DNA from: Lachnoclostridium sp. UBA1781
GTDB lineage: Bacteria > Bacillota > Clostridia > Lachnospirales > Lachnospiraceae
Direction of reading: 5' to 3'
DNA length: 20,323 bases
NCBI GenBank assembly: GCA_002315495.1
Contig: DCGJ01000063.1
Location: 1 to 20,323, forward strand
The notes beneath the pieces are model-generated. The model was given only the letters and a program-made list of their open reading frames with translations. It ran no database searches and had not been told where the DNA came from. This document shows positions 7,429-14,898 of the stretch, piece after piece. How positions within the stretch are numbered: position 1 is the stretch's first letter; every line of letters starts with the position of its first letter. The translations under genes and the position numbers were made by a program.

Positions 7429-7458
7429 AAAGCCTCCAATTCAATTTGCATCTTTTAC

Positions 7459-7487
7459 ATCATATCACATTTCTTGGTTTATGGAAA
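7459..7487 (-). promoter_or_regulatory. Promoter for the radical SAM - RNase G genes
   Basis: On the minus strand TTTCCA (7482-7487) and TATGAT (7459-7464) are separated by 17 bases, giving a start near 7452 and a leader of about 23 bases. The -35 element matches consensus at four of six positions, so strength is probably moderate. Confidence 0.55.
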
Positions 7488-7506
7488 CAAAAAACGTCAT
7501 TTCACC

Positions 7507-7535
7507 TTGCAAATGCATTGACTGTACTTTATACT
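7507..7535 (+). promoter_or_regulatory. Promoter for the plus-strand zinc-ribbon gene pair
   Basis: TTGCAA (7507-7512) and TATACT (7530-7535) with a 17-base spacer, both close to sigma-A consensus. Predicted transcription start is near 7542, leaving a leader of about 77 bases. It is divergent from the radical SAM promoter, with the -35 elements about 20 bases apart. Confidence 0.6.
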
Positions 7536-7552
7536 ATCTGTGGAAAATTCCG

Positions 7553-7587
7553 CCAATTTCCAAAGATATTTCTTGCGTTTGGATTGG
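7553..7587 (+). promoter_or_regulatory. Hairpin in the 5' leader of the zinc-ribbon pair
   Basis: Two five-pair helices stack in one imperfect stem. CCAAT (7553-7557) pairs with ATTGG (7583-7587), and CCAAA (7560-7564) pairs with TTTGG (7578-7582), with a two-base bulge and a 13-base loop. It lies 18 bases ahead of the ribosome binding site. No poly-T run follows, so it is not a standard terminator; it could affect mRNA stability or bind a regulator. Confidence 0.45.
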
Positions 7588-7618
7588 TAAGATATGGGAT
7601 TTCACGGAGGAAAATAGT

Positions 7619-8575
7619 ATGGGTTTTTGTCCTATTTGTAAAAATGAGTTTCAGGAGCAATTTACAACGTGTCCGGATTGCAAAGTCAATCTGGTTGAGG
7701 CGCTTGCACATGATGGCAAGCAGCCGATGTATAAACTACGCAGCAAAGAGATTTTTGACAAATTTGTCGGGTATCTGGAATATAGTAAAATCCCTGTAGA
7801 AACCGATGTGAATCCGGAAGACGGGACTTACGAGGTATATTCCGTTCGAAAGAAGGATGAAATGAAAATTTCGCAGGCCTTTATGACCTGTGTATCCTGC
7901 GAAGCAGAAAAAGAATTATTAAATCATACAGAGGCAGCAGACATTGTGGAAGACGGAGAACTTAGTGCTCAGGAATTCGAGACATTAGAGGAAGTTGCTG
8001 AAAATGAAGCCGATGATTCTCTGCTCTCCCAGCTCGCAAAAGAAGAAGCGGTAAATGAGCTGTCCGGCACGGTATTTCGCCATACAAAATCATATGAGTC
8101 AATGGAGCACAAGGCGTCAGAGTCAAAAAGCTCGGGTATCATGCTCATTTGCTTTGGAATCGGCGGTCTAATCTTCGTTGCTCTTAATGTACTCGGCAAA
8201 ATCAAACTGATTAATGTCATGTTTTCTCAAATTGTGCTCACCACCTTCTTCCTCGCAATGCTGGTGGTTGGATTTATCTCCCTAAAAAGCGCAAAAAAAT
8301 ATATGGAGCAGTCCGGTGAAGAAAATGATGATATTCAGGCATTAAAGGACTGGATGAAAATAAACGCAACCCCGGAAGTTATTGTAAAGGCTGAAGAAAA
8401 AGAATTGTCTGAAGTAGAGAGAATCCTGAATGAACAGCAAAGACTTACGGAAATGGTAACTAAAGCATTTCCGGATATGGATGAATCGATTATCAATCAT
8501 TTTACGGAAGAATTTTATACGGAAAATTTCTTGCAGGATCAGACTGAAGAACTTGAAAACGAAACGGTAATATAG
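7619..8575 (+). CDS. Zinc-ribbon membrane protein of unknown function (paralogue A)
   Basis: I do not recognise a named family. The 318-residue protein opens with a Cys4 zinc ribbon (Cys4, Cys7, Cys18, Cys21; CPIC and CPDC). About 70 residues follow that resemble the small alpha/beta DUF2007-type 'signal transducing' domain (KFVGYLEYSKIPV then YEVYSV). Next come an acidic linker and two membrane helices (about 172-192 and 203-224), so both ends should face the same side, probably the cytoplasm. Residues 245-307 form a domain shared with the next gene: Trp245, Asn249, Thr251, Phe284, Asp286, Ser290, Tyr300. I chose the ATG at 7619 because GGAGG lies eight bases upstream and the zinc ribbon starts there; an in-frame extension back to 7307 would overlap the divergent gene and the promoter. 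Confidence 0.85.
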   Translation: MGFCPICKNEFQEQFTTCPDCKVNLVEALAHDGKQPMYKLRSKEIFDKFVGYLEYSKIPVETDVNPEDGTYEVYSVRKKDEMKISQAFMTCVSCEAEKELLNHTEAADIVEDGELSAQEFETLEEVAENEADDSLLSQLAKEEAVNELSGTVFRHTKSYESMEHKASESKSSGIMLICFGIGGLIFVALNVLGKIKLINVMFSQIVLTTFFLAMLVVGFISLKSAKKYMEQSGEENDDIQALKDWMKINATPEVIVKAEEKELSEVERILNEQQRLTEMVTKAFPDMDESIINHFTEEFYTENFLQDQTEELENETVI

Positions 8576-8593
8576 TATAATTATTCTAATATG

Positions 8594-8647
8594 GCGCATT
8601 GTATGTTGCGCAGGGCGTTTTGCCCTATTGTTCCTGACCAGGTCGGG
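8594..8647 (+). promoter_or_regulatory. Three consecutive hairpins between the zinc-ribbon genes
   Basis: The 92-base gap holds three short stem-loops in a row. GCGCA/TGCGC is at 8594-8611, AGGGC/GCCCT at 8612-8626, and CCTGA/TCGGG (one G-T pair) at 8633-8647. The last ends four bases before the GAGGAGG site of the second gene. None is followed by a T-run, so transcription probably continues. They may act as processing or stability elements that let the two proteins be made in different amounts. Confidence 0.5.
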
Positions 8648-8667
8648 AAAGAGGAGGAAATTGAAAA

Positions 8668-10854
8668 ATGACTTATTGTCCAATCTGTAAGAAGGAGTAC
8701 AACACAGACATTACGATTTGTCCGGAATGTAATGTTGGCCTTCTTGAGGGAGAAAGAACGGATCGTGTTCCGGTCTTCTCACTTCAAAAAGAGGACTCTG
8801 CCCAGCGATTTGTGGAATATGCTGCCGAGCAGGGACTGACCGTCAACTATGAATATATGTTGCGGGAAGATGCGTACAAAATTTATGTTAACAAGACGGA
8901 TATGAAGGCTACCTTAAAGCTCTTTGCTTCGTTCCATACAATGGAAGCCAAGAAGAAAAAAGAAGCCGAGGAAGCTGCTGCCGCTGCTTTAGCCGCTGCA
9001 AATGCTCCTGAGACGGAGGAAGAAATTGCCGATATCCCACCGGAAGATGTTAGCATCGTTGCTTCCGATATTCCTACGGAAGAAGATGTAGCTGAGGAAA
9101 CCTCCTACATCTCTCCTACCAATTCGGAAACGGCGCCGGAGGAAGAACCGATTGACGACCCTGAATTAGAAATTGGTGAAACTATTATTGAGTCAACTGA
9201 GGAGCCGGTTTCCGAAATCATTGAGGAAGTTATCGAAGAACCGGTTAACGAGATTGTCGAAGAAACCACCGAAGTAATAGAAGAAATTGCTGAAGAACCG
9301 GCAAGTGCCCCGATTTTTGTTGAAGTTGAGCGAGTTTCTGAAGCAGAGATTGAGGAATCTTCCGTAATTGATCCTTCCTTTATTGAGTTTACTCCGGTTA
9401 CCGAGAAGAAAGCTCCGATCGAGTATGACGAGGAGGTTGAAGAACCTATCGTTGTTTCCGCTCCTGCCACCGTTATTGAGGAGGTTGAAGAACCAATCGT
9501 TGTTTCCTCTCCTACTACCGTTATTGAAGAGGTTGAAGAAAATGCGGTTGAACTTCCAACTACGTCTGAACCGGAGATTTCTGAAGTCGTAGAAGAAGTG
9601 AAGGAGGTCGAGGAATCGATTTCCGAGGAAGTTGTTTTGAAAGAAGAACCGTCCGGCGAAGAGGACGCATTTTCGAGTTTCCTTACCAACTTCAAGAAAG
9701 CCTCTCTTTCGAAGAGCCAGAAGCAAAATGCTCCTATCGTTGAAGAAATCGATCCTAAGGCCGTTACGGAAGATGCTGAAGAATATCATTCCATTAATTT
9801 CCGACCAACCGATATCTCCGACACTCCAATTAAGGTTTCGGCGGATTCTCTTATCTCAGAAGAGGTATTGGATGGCACTTCCACTGCTCCGGAAATTGAT
9901 ATGACTGAAGTCACAAAGGCTGCCGAACTTGCAAAGGAAGCAGCAAATCCGGTTATCGAAGAAACCGTTGTAAACAGTAATCCGAATGAAGAGAATGCAA
10001 TCGCCGCTGAACCGGTAAAAGAAGAACCAAAGACCGAGCATCCGGCTCCGGCATCTAAGCCTGCCACACCAAAGCCTACTGCTCCGAAGGTTACTCCTCG
10101 CAAAGAACTGTCGATGGATGAAGAACTCGATAATCTCGATAATTATGCGGGATTCGTTCCGGACTATTCCTATTCCGAGGAAACCAAAAAAGAACTTACC
10201 GCAGAGGAAAAAGCACTTCAGGAATTCAAAAAGCGTGCTGAGGAACGCCACTCCATTTCCATGCAGAAGGCTGCTGAAAAACAGAAGGAACAGGCTCGTC
10301 AGGCGAACCTTGTGAAGGACCTCGCGAATGGTCAAAAGATTGTTTTTGAGGATACCGATGAGCTTGATAATTATGCAGGATTCATACCGGATTATACACC
10401 GAACACCAGTAACGAAGCAGAATTTGATTTCTATAAGCCTCACACCATTGGCAGCTATGCGAAGTATAAGAAAGGCAAGAAATCACCAAATGTTGCCACC
10501 ACCGCCAACACCTATATGCGTGGCACCAATGCAGAGGAATTACAGTCTGTGTTTATTTCCAATGTTCCTGCGAATGTAAAGCGCACAGTAAATGCCAACG
10601 ATTTGAAGACAGGTAACTTCCTGTTTTCCATGTCCGGCAGTCAGATCACAAAGCTTTTTACCAGCTGGATGATGATGAATATTACCGCACAGTCGGTTCG
10701 TAGTTTTGAGAAGCTTGATGCAACTCCGGATGAAAAGGAACAGGCTAAGAAAGCCGGTATCAAAGAGATTCTGAAGGACAACTTCGGAGACTTGAATGAC
10801 AGTTTCCTGGATGCCATTGTGGAACGCTACTATTCCAAATATTTAGATGATTAA
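8668..10854 (+). CDS. Zinc-ribbon protein with long acidic repeat region (paralogue B)
   Basis: A 728-residue protein of no family I recognise, preceded by GAGGAGG. It starts with the same Cys4 ribbon as its neighbour (Cys4, Cys7, Cys18, Cys21) and the same following domain (RFVEYAAEQG then YKIYVNKTD). A KKKKEAEEAAAAAL segment leads into about 260 highly acidic, Glu/Val/Pro-rich residues (about 100-360), probably disordered, including a 16-residue tandem repeat EEVEEPIVVS[AS]P[AT]TVI. A Pro/Lys/Ala linker follows. The motif LDNYAGF[VI]PDY occurs twice, at 490-500 and 566-576, with a charged, probably coiled-coil stretch between. The last 62 residues (Trp667 to the end) align without gaps to the C-terminal domain of paralogue A. 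No membrane segment is evident. Possibly a cytoplasmic scaffold or adaptor; this is inference. Confidence 0.85.
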   Translation: MTYCPICKKEYNTDITICPECNVGLLEGERTDRVPVFSLQKEDSAQRFVEYAAEQGLTVNYEYMLREDAYKIYVNKTDMKATLKLFASFHTMEAKKKKEAEEAAAAALAAANAPETEEEIADIPPEDVSIVASDIPTEEDVAEETSYISPTNSETAPEEEPIDDPELEIGETIIESTEEPVSEIIEEVIEEPVNEIVEETTEVIEEIAEEPASAPIFVEVERVSEAEIEESSVIDPSFIEFTPVTEKKAPIEYDEEVEEPIVVSAPATVIEEVEEPIVVSSPTTVIEEVEENAVELPTTSEPEISEVVEEVKEVEESISEEVVLKEEPSGEEDAFSSFLTNFKKASLSKSQKQNAPIVEEIDPKAVTEDAEEYHSINFRPTDISDTPIKVSADSLISEEVLDGTSTAPEIDMTEVTKAAELAKEAANPVIEETVVNSNPNEENAIAAEPVKEEPKTEHPAPASKPATPKPTAPKVTPRKELSMDEELDNLDNYAGFVPDYSYSEETKKELTAEEKALQEFKKRAEERHSISMQKAAEKQKEQARQANLVKDLANGQKIVFEDTDELDNYAGFIPDYTPNTSNEAEFDFYKPHTIGSYAKYKKGKKSPNVATTANTYMRGTNAEELQSVFISNVPANVKRTVNANDLKTGNFLFSMSGSQITKLFTSWMMMNITAQSVRSFEKLDATPDEKEQAKKAGIKEILKDNFGDLNDSFLDAIVERYYSKYLDD
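9430..9540 (+). repeat. 48-bp tandem coding repeat
   Basis: Two full 48-bp units (9430-9477 and 9478-9525) and the beginning of a third (9526-9540) encode EEVEEPIVVSAPATVI, the near-identical EEVEEPIVVSSPTTVI, and EEVEE. The unit is a multiple of three, so copy number can change without breaking the frame. The surrounding acidic sequence is made of looser variants of the same composition. Confidence 0.85.
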
Positions 10855-10858
10855 TTAG

Positions 10859-10891
10859 AAATTGCCTGCGAATAATCGCAGGCAATTTTTT
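10859..10891 (+). terminator. Intrinsic terminator of the zinc-ribbon pair
   Basis: A perfect 13-bp stem (10859-10871 with 10876-10888, core TTGCCTGCGA/TCGCAGGCAA), an ATAA loop, and a T-run to 10891. It begins four bases after the stop codon of paralogue B. The As on its 5' side may let it work weakly on the other strand too. Confidence 0.9.
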
Positions 10892-10900
10892 CAAAGAAAA

Positions 10901-10922
10901 GAGAGTCGGAAACCCGACTCTC
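10901..10922 (-). terminator. Intrinsic terminator of the SNF2 gene
   Basis: A nine-pair stem (GAGAGTCGG/CCGACTCTC) with an AAAC loop. On the minus strand it is followed by TTTTCTTT and lies seven bases past the helicase stop. On the plus strand a TTTTTT run also follows at short distance, so it may act in both directions. Together with its neighbour it insulates the two converging genes. Confidence 0.8.
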
Positions 10923-10929
10923 ATGTTTT

Positions 10930-13900
10930 TTATCCCTGGAAACGGTCGGAGAAAATATCCAACAACTCTTCCTTTGTCAGTTTACTTCCAAGATCTACAT
11001 TTGGATCAATTACGGAATCTGCCAAATGCTGCTTCTTTTTCTGCAAACGATAAATCTTTTCTTCAATGGTATCCTTTGCGAGGAGTTTAATAACATGCAC
11101 ATTCTTGGTCTGACCGATACGATAAGCACGGTCGGTTGCCTGCTCTTCAACTGCCGGATTCCACCATGGATCCACATGAATAACGGTATCAGCGCCAACC
11201 AGATTGAGACCGGTGCCGCCCGCTTTCAGAGAAATCAGGAACACATCCTTGTTGCCTTCATTGAAGGATTTTACAGCATCCGAACGATCCGTAAGCTTAG
11301 TTTCCCCTTCAATGATAAAGTAAGAAATACCTTCCTCCTCAAGCATATCCTTAATCAACCCAAGCATTGATGTGAACTGGCTGAAAATAAGGATTCTGTG
11401 ACCATTTTCCAAAGCCTCCTTCGTAATGTTACGAAGAACATCCATCTTGGCACTCTCGCCTTCGTAATTGTCGACAAAGGTTTTCGGATGGCAACAAATC
11501 TGACGAAGACGCATAAGCGCGCTCAAAATCTGCATCTGATTATGACGGATGGCATCATCGTCATCAAAGTCAAATTCTCCACGATAATGATTCAGATATG
11601 CAGCATAAAGCTTCTTCTGATCCTCGGAAAGTTCAATCAAAATCTTCTCTTCTGTCTTCTCCGGAAGTTCCTTCAAAACATCCTGCTTCATACGACGAAG
11701 TATAAATGGTTTGATCCTGGCATGAAGCATTTGCAGCTTATCCTCATTGTGATTTGCGATTGGTTTTTCGTACTGATTCATAAATACAGCATGTGTATAC
11801 ATGTAGTTCGGCATCAGGAAGTCGAAAATGCTCCAAATCTCGGTCAGTGAGTTCTCAATCGGAGTACCGGTTAATGCAAAGCGACAATCTGCCTCGAGCT
11901 GCTTCACGCTTGTTGCGTTGATCGAAGCAGGATTCTTTATGTTCTGTGCTTCATCGATGATAACTGCTTCGTAATGACGTTTTTTATACCAGACCAGGTC
12001 TCGACGGAGAAGCGGATACGAAGTAATAATGACGTTTGCTTCTGTCGTATTAATGATATTTGCACGCTCTTCCGGGGTTCCGCATACAACAACAGAACTC
12101 ATAGAAGGCGCAAAGTTTTCAATTTCGTCCTTCCAGTTATACATCAAAGAGGACGGACAAATAACAATGCTGGCCTTCTCTTTTGGAAGCGACATTAAGA
12201 ACGTGATTGATTGCAGGGTTTTACCAAGACCCATGTCATCTGCAAGGATTCCACCCATCTGGTGTTCCATCAGATTACGCATCCAACGATATCCGTATAA
12301 CTGATATGGACGCACATCCGCATGGATTCCTTCAGGACAAGGGAATTCCTTCGGAGTCTTAATTTCTTCGAGAAGGGCAAGCACTTCTTCATCCATCGGA
12401 TTCTTGCCATTTTTCTTCTTAAGAACAGCCTCAAGGTACGGCAAATTGTACTTAGAGAAAGAAATGGTCGCATCCTTCAGCTGACGGACAGAACCATTGA
12501 TGGAATGAATCATCATAATGGCATCCATCAGATTCTCATCATCCAAAAGAAGGAAATTGCCGTCTTTCAAACGGAAGAACTTCTTCTTCAGCTGAACCGA
12601 CATCAAAAGATCACGAAGTTCATCCTTTTCAACGTCCTCCATTGCAATTTCAAGGGACAGATAATCCTCTCCCTTCTTTGTATGGATACCATAAGAAACC
12701 TTCGAATCCTTACGAATCCGCAATCTACGACAGGATTCATCGTAGAACAATTCCATATAGTCCTTCAACTTTTCAGCGTCACCACTTAAGAATTCAAAGA
12801 TTGCTTCTTCATCACGGAGCAGGTAATACCCCTGATGCATCTCGAAATGCAGGTCATCCAAGATGTTAAAGATCGCATTTTCCTTATCCTTATCACGAAG
12901 AATAATCGCGCCATCCGTGGACGGGTCTTCAAAACTGTTGAACGTATATTCACCGTAGCTGAATTTCAATTCGCCACGAATACTATTATGCTGATATTCC
13001 AGGTAAAATGCGGCTTTCAGCGGATATTCCACATATCTTTCGCGAATGGATTCCGGTATCTGAAGGTTCATCGTAGCAGAAAGACGCGGAAGCACCTCTT
13101 CTAGGAAGCGGGAAGCATTTTCCTTACGAAAAACAATTGGCTCGTTATCCTTACCCAGTGAGTTGTAAATCGGAAGGTAGTTCCGAATGAAGGATGCTTT
13201 CGGAGCGTAGATATTACGGTCGTAATAAAGCAAATCCCCTTCCGAAGAAAGTGGGAACGGACGAACACGATCTGCATAGTTCAAAGTGATCAGATCGTCC
13301 ATTGCATCAATATCATAGGTAATATACGGATTCGCTTTGATGTAGTGAATATTCTCGAAGCTCTTACCGTTCGCAAAGGAGATGGAGAAGGAATCCTTTC
13401 CGATTCGCTTCAAAACCTCCAAAAACATACGTTTCGTAAGCCAGACTTCATTCTTATGAAATACCGATTTTTCACCGACAATACCATACTGATTCTCCAT
13501 CTCGTAGATACTCAGCAGGTATTGATATAACTGTTCGGTTGATTTATCGAATTCGGTTATTCCATAACGATATGAGAACTCTTTACCAAAGGAAATATTC
13601 TGGTGTCCTTCGATACTTTCTATCATCTTACGAACAGATTGAATCTTGTATAATTTATCGGTTCCGATACTGATGCGCATCGGAATGATATCGTTTTTGT
13701 TACGGAGAATTCCTTTATGGAAAAACTCAACCTCGATGTGAGCAACCTCTGTCTGAGCCAGCATCGTCTCAAGATCGGAATAATAATCCAGAATCTGAGA
13801 ACAACGGTAATCTTCTTCACTCATTTCGTTCTTAATGGTGTTCTTGAAGACATACTGATTCAAAAATAACAAAGAAGAAATGACATGCTTACAAGCCCCC

Positions 13901-14133
13901 TTATGTTTTACATGAGAAGGACAATTACAGGAAAACGTCACATCGTCGTTTTTTTCACTCAGGTTAATGATAACCTTATAGCTGTAATTCCCCTTAACGT
14001 CAAAACGAAATGATTTCTTATCCGGGGCAGCTGCTGCGTGGGTAACTCGACCATTTTTATAATAAGCAAAACCGTCGGTATATGCGTTTTCATCAATTGC
14101 TAAAGAACGAATATAATTTCTGGATAAACTCAT
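10930..14133 (-). CDS. SWIM zinc finger - SNF2 family helicase
   Basis: A 1067-residue SWI2/SNF2 ATPase in the bacterial layout. An N-terminal SWIM zinc finger has Cys69, Cys71, Cys81, His83 (CNC then CKH). A long SNF2-associated region runs to about 580, followed by two RecA-like lobes. Walker A is DDMGLGKT (Lys638 in the P-loop), the Walker B box reads DEAQ (727-730), and motif III is LTGTPIENS. Lobe two has LIFSQFT, GGTGLNL and the arginine-finger segment DRAYRIGQ near residue 1000. Such proteins translocate on double-stranded DNA and remodel bound proteins; the cellular role in Firmicutes is poorly defined. It has its own promoter and terminator, so it is monocistronic, though it lies directly after the condensin genes scpA/scpB. 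Start supported by AAGGAG. Confidence 0.95.
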   Translation of the reverse strand: MSLSRNYIRSLAIDENAYTDGFAYYKNGRVTHAAAAPDKKSFRFDVKGNYSYKVIINLSEKNDDVTFSCNCPSHVKHKGACKHVISSLLFLNQYVFKNTIKNEMSEEDYRCSQILDYYSDLETMLAQTEVAHIEVEFFHKGILRNKNDIIPMRISIGTDKLYKIQSVRKMIESIEGHQNISFGKEFSYRYGITEFDKSTEQLYQYLLSIYEMENQYGIVGEKSVFHKNEVWLTKRMFLEVLKRIGKDSFSISFANGKSFENIHYIKANPYITYDIDAMDDLITLNYADRVRPFPLSSEGDLLYYDRNIYAPKASFIRNYLPIYNSLGKDNEPIVFRKENASRFLEEVLPRLSATMNLQIPESIRERYVEYPLKAAFYLEYQHNSIRGELKFSYGEYTFNSFEDPSTDGAIILRDKDKENAIFNILDDLHFEMHQGYYLLRDEEAIFEFLSGDAEKLKDYMELFYDESCRRLRIRKDSKVSYGIHTKKGEDYLSLEIAMEDVEKDELRDLLMSVQLKKKFFRLKDGNFLLLDDENLMDAIMMIHSINGSVRQLKDATISFSKYNLPYLEAVLKKKNGKNPMDEEVLALLEEIKTPKEFPCPEGIHADVRPYQLYGYRWMRNLMEHQMGGILADDMGLGKTLQSITFLMSLPKEKASIVICPSSLMYNWKDEIENFAPSMSSVVVCGTPEERANIINTTEANVIITSYPLLRRDLVWYKKRHYEAVIIDEAQNIKNPASINATSVKQLEADCRFALTGTPIENSLTEIWSIFDFLMPNYMYTHAVFMNQYEKPIANHNEDKLQMLHARIKPFILRRMKQDVLKELPEKTEEKILIELSEDQKKLYAAYLNHYRGEFDFDDDDAIRHNQMQILSALMRLRQICCHPKTFVDNYEGESAKMDVLRNITKEALENGHRILIFSQFTSMLGLIKDMLEEEGISYFIIEGETKLTDRSDAVKSFNEGNKDVFLISLKAGGTGLNLVGADTVIHVDPWWNPAVEEQATDRAYRIGQTKNVHVIKLLAKDTIEEKIYRLQKKKQHLADSVIDPNVDLGSKLTKEELLDIFSDRFQG

Positions 14134-14161
14134 AAAAATGCTCCTTTCAGTCGTTCATTCT

Positions 14162-14190
14162 ATTTTATCACATGAGAATACTATTGAAAA
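14162..14190 (-). promoter_or_regulatory. Promoter of the SNF2 helicase gene
   Basis: On the minus strand TTTTCA (14185-14190), a 17-base spacer and TAAAAT (14162-14167), with a TG two bases before the TGATAAAAT stretch resembling an extended -10. The leader would be about 20 bases. The rest of the 184-base gap holds the scpB terminator and AT-rich sequence with nothing else I can identify. Confidence 0.5.
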
Positions 14191-14264
14191 GGGGAAAGCA
14201 TAAGGTTTCTACTTTTTTTATAGAATAATTCATTTTTGCCTTTCATCTCTAGAGGTTCAGGGCC

Positions 14265-14295
14265 AAAAAGGAACCCCACCCTTCTCAGGGTGGGG
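14265..14295 (-). terminator. Intrinsic terminator of the scpAB operon
   Basis: A GC-rich nine-pair perfect stem (CCCCACCCT/AGGGTGGGG, 14274-14282 with 14287-14295), a GAGA tetraloop on the minus strand, then TTCCTTTTT. It lies about 22 bases past the scpB stop and ends the metallophosphoesterase-scpA-scpB transcript. Confidence 0.9.
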
Positions 14296-14317
14296 AAAGA
14301 AAAAAAGAAAAAAGTGA

Positions 14318-14887
14318 TTAAATTCCGATATTTGTTGTTTCTTTTTCAGCCTCTTCGCGGAACTCCTCCATCATCTCCGACTGAATTGTCGGAAGTTCAT
14401 CCAGGGAAGTTACGCCGAAGCATCGAAGAAAGTCATCGGTTGTACCAAAAAGAATTGGTCGACCAGGTGCATCCAAGCGTCCAAGTTCACAAACCAAATG
14501 ATAATCAATCAACTTATTTACGGCAAAGTCACAGCTAACACCACGAATTGCCTCAATGTCACTTTTTGTCACCGGCTGTTTATAAGCAATAATCGATAAG
14601 GTTTCAAGCAAAACATCGGTAAGCACATGCTTTTGAGGAACATGGCAGAGTTTAATCAGTGTGTCATATTGGGATACCTTTGTACACATCTGATACTTAT
14701 CCCCTACGGGCATAATCTGAATGCCTCGATCTTCGGACTGATAGGTGTCCATCAGCTCAGCCATCAATTCCTGAAGCTCCGCAGTCGTGATTTCTAAAGC
14801 TGCCGCCATTCGGTCTGCTTCTACCGCATCACCCATGGTGAACAAAATAGCCTCTGCAGCCGCTTTTAGTTTATTTCGATCTTCCAA
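14318..14887 (-). CDS. scpB: Segregation and condensation protein B
   Basis: A 189-residue ScpB, a kleisin-bound subunit of the SMC-ScpA-ScpB condensin that compacts and separates the replicated chromosome. It has two winged-helix domains. The diagnostic second-domain signature is present: LSIIAYKQPVTKSDIEAIRG, then KLIDYHLVCELGRLDAPGRP and LFGTTDDFLRCFG. The start is a TTG at 14885-14887, not ATG. It is supported by an AGGAGG six bases upstream that overlaps the scpA stop (TAGGAGG), and the first in-frame ATG lies 17 codons inside the conserved N-terminus. The gap to scpA is nine bases, so the two are coupled. No smc gene is in the window. Confidence 0.96.
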   Translation of the reverse strand: MEDRNKLKAAAEAILFTMGDAVEADRMAAALEITTAELQELMAELMDTYQSEDRGIQIMPVGDKYQMCTKVSQYDTLIKLCHVPQKHVLTDVLLETLSIIAYKQPVTKSDIEAIRGVSCDFAVNKLIDYHLVCELGRLDAPGRPILFGTTDDFLRCFGVTSLDELPTIQSEMMEEFREEAEKETTNIGI

Positions 14888-14891
14888 AACA

Positions 14892-14898
14892 GCCTCCT
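14892..14898 (-). promoter_or_regulatory. Ribosome binding site setting the TTG start of scpB
   Basis: AGGAGGC on the minus strand, whose first bases overlap the TAG stop of scpA, at good distance from the TTG. The arrangement suggests that ribosomes ending scpA help start scpB, keeping the two condensin subunits in proportion. Confidence 0.8.

Noticed and set aside
7307..7618. A 104-codon in-frame N-terminal extension of the first zinc-ribbon protein
   Set aside because: It would overlap the divergent radical SAM gene and both promoters, while a good ribosome binding site and the zinc ribbon coincide with the ATG at 7619.
9105..9789. Two long open frames on the minus strand (196 and 198 codons), one very serine-rich
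   Set aside because: They are mirror images of the acidic repeat region of the plus-strand gene: Glu/Val codons read backwards give Ser/Phe/Asn runs. There is no ribosome binding site, and the forward gene has clear domains.
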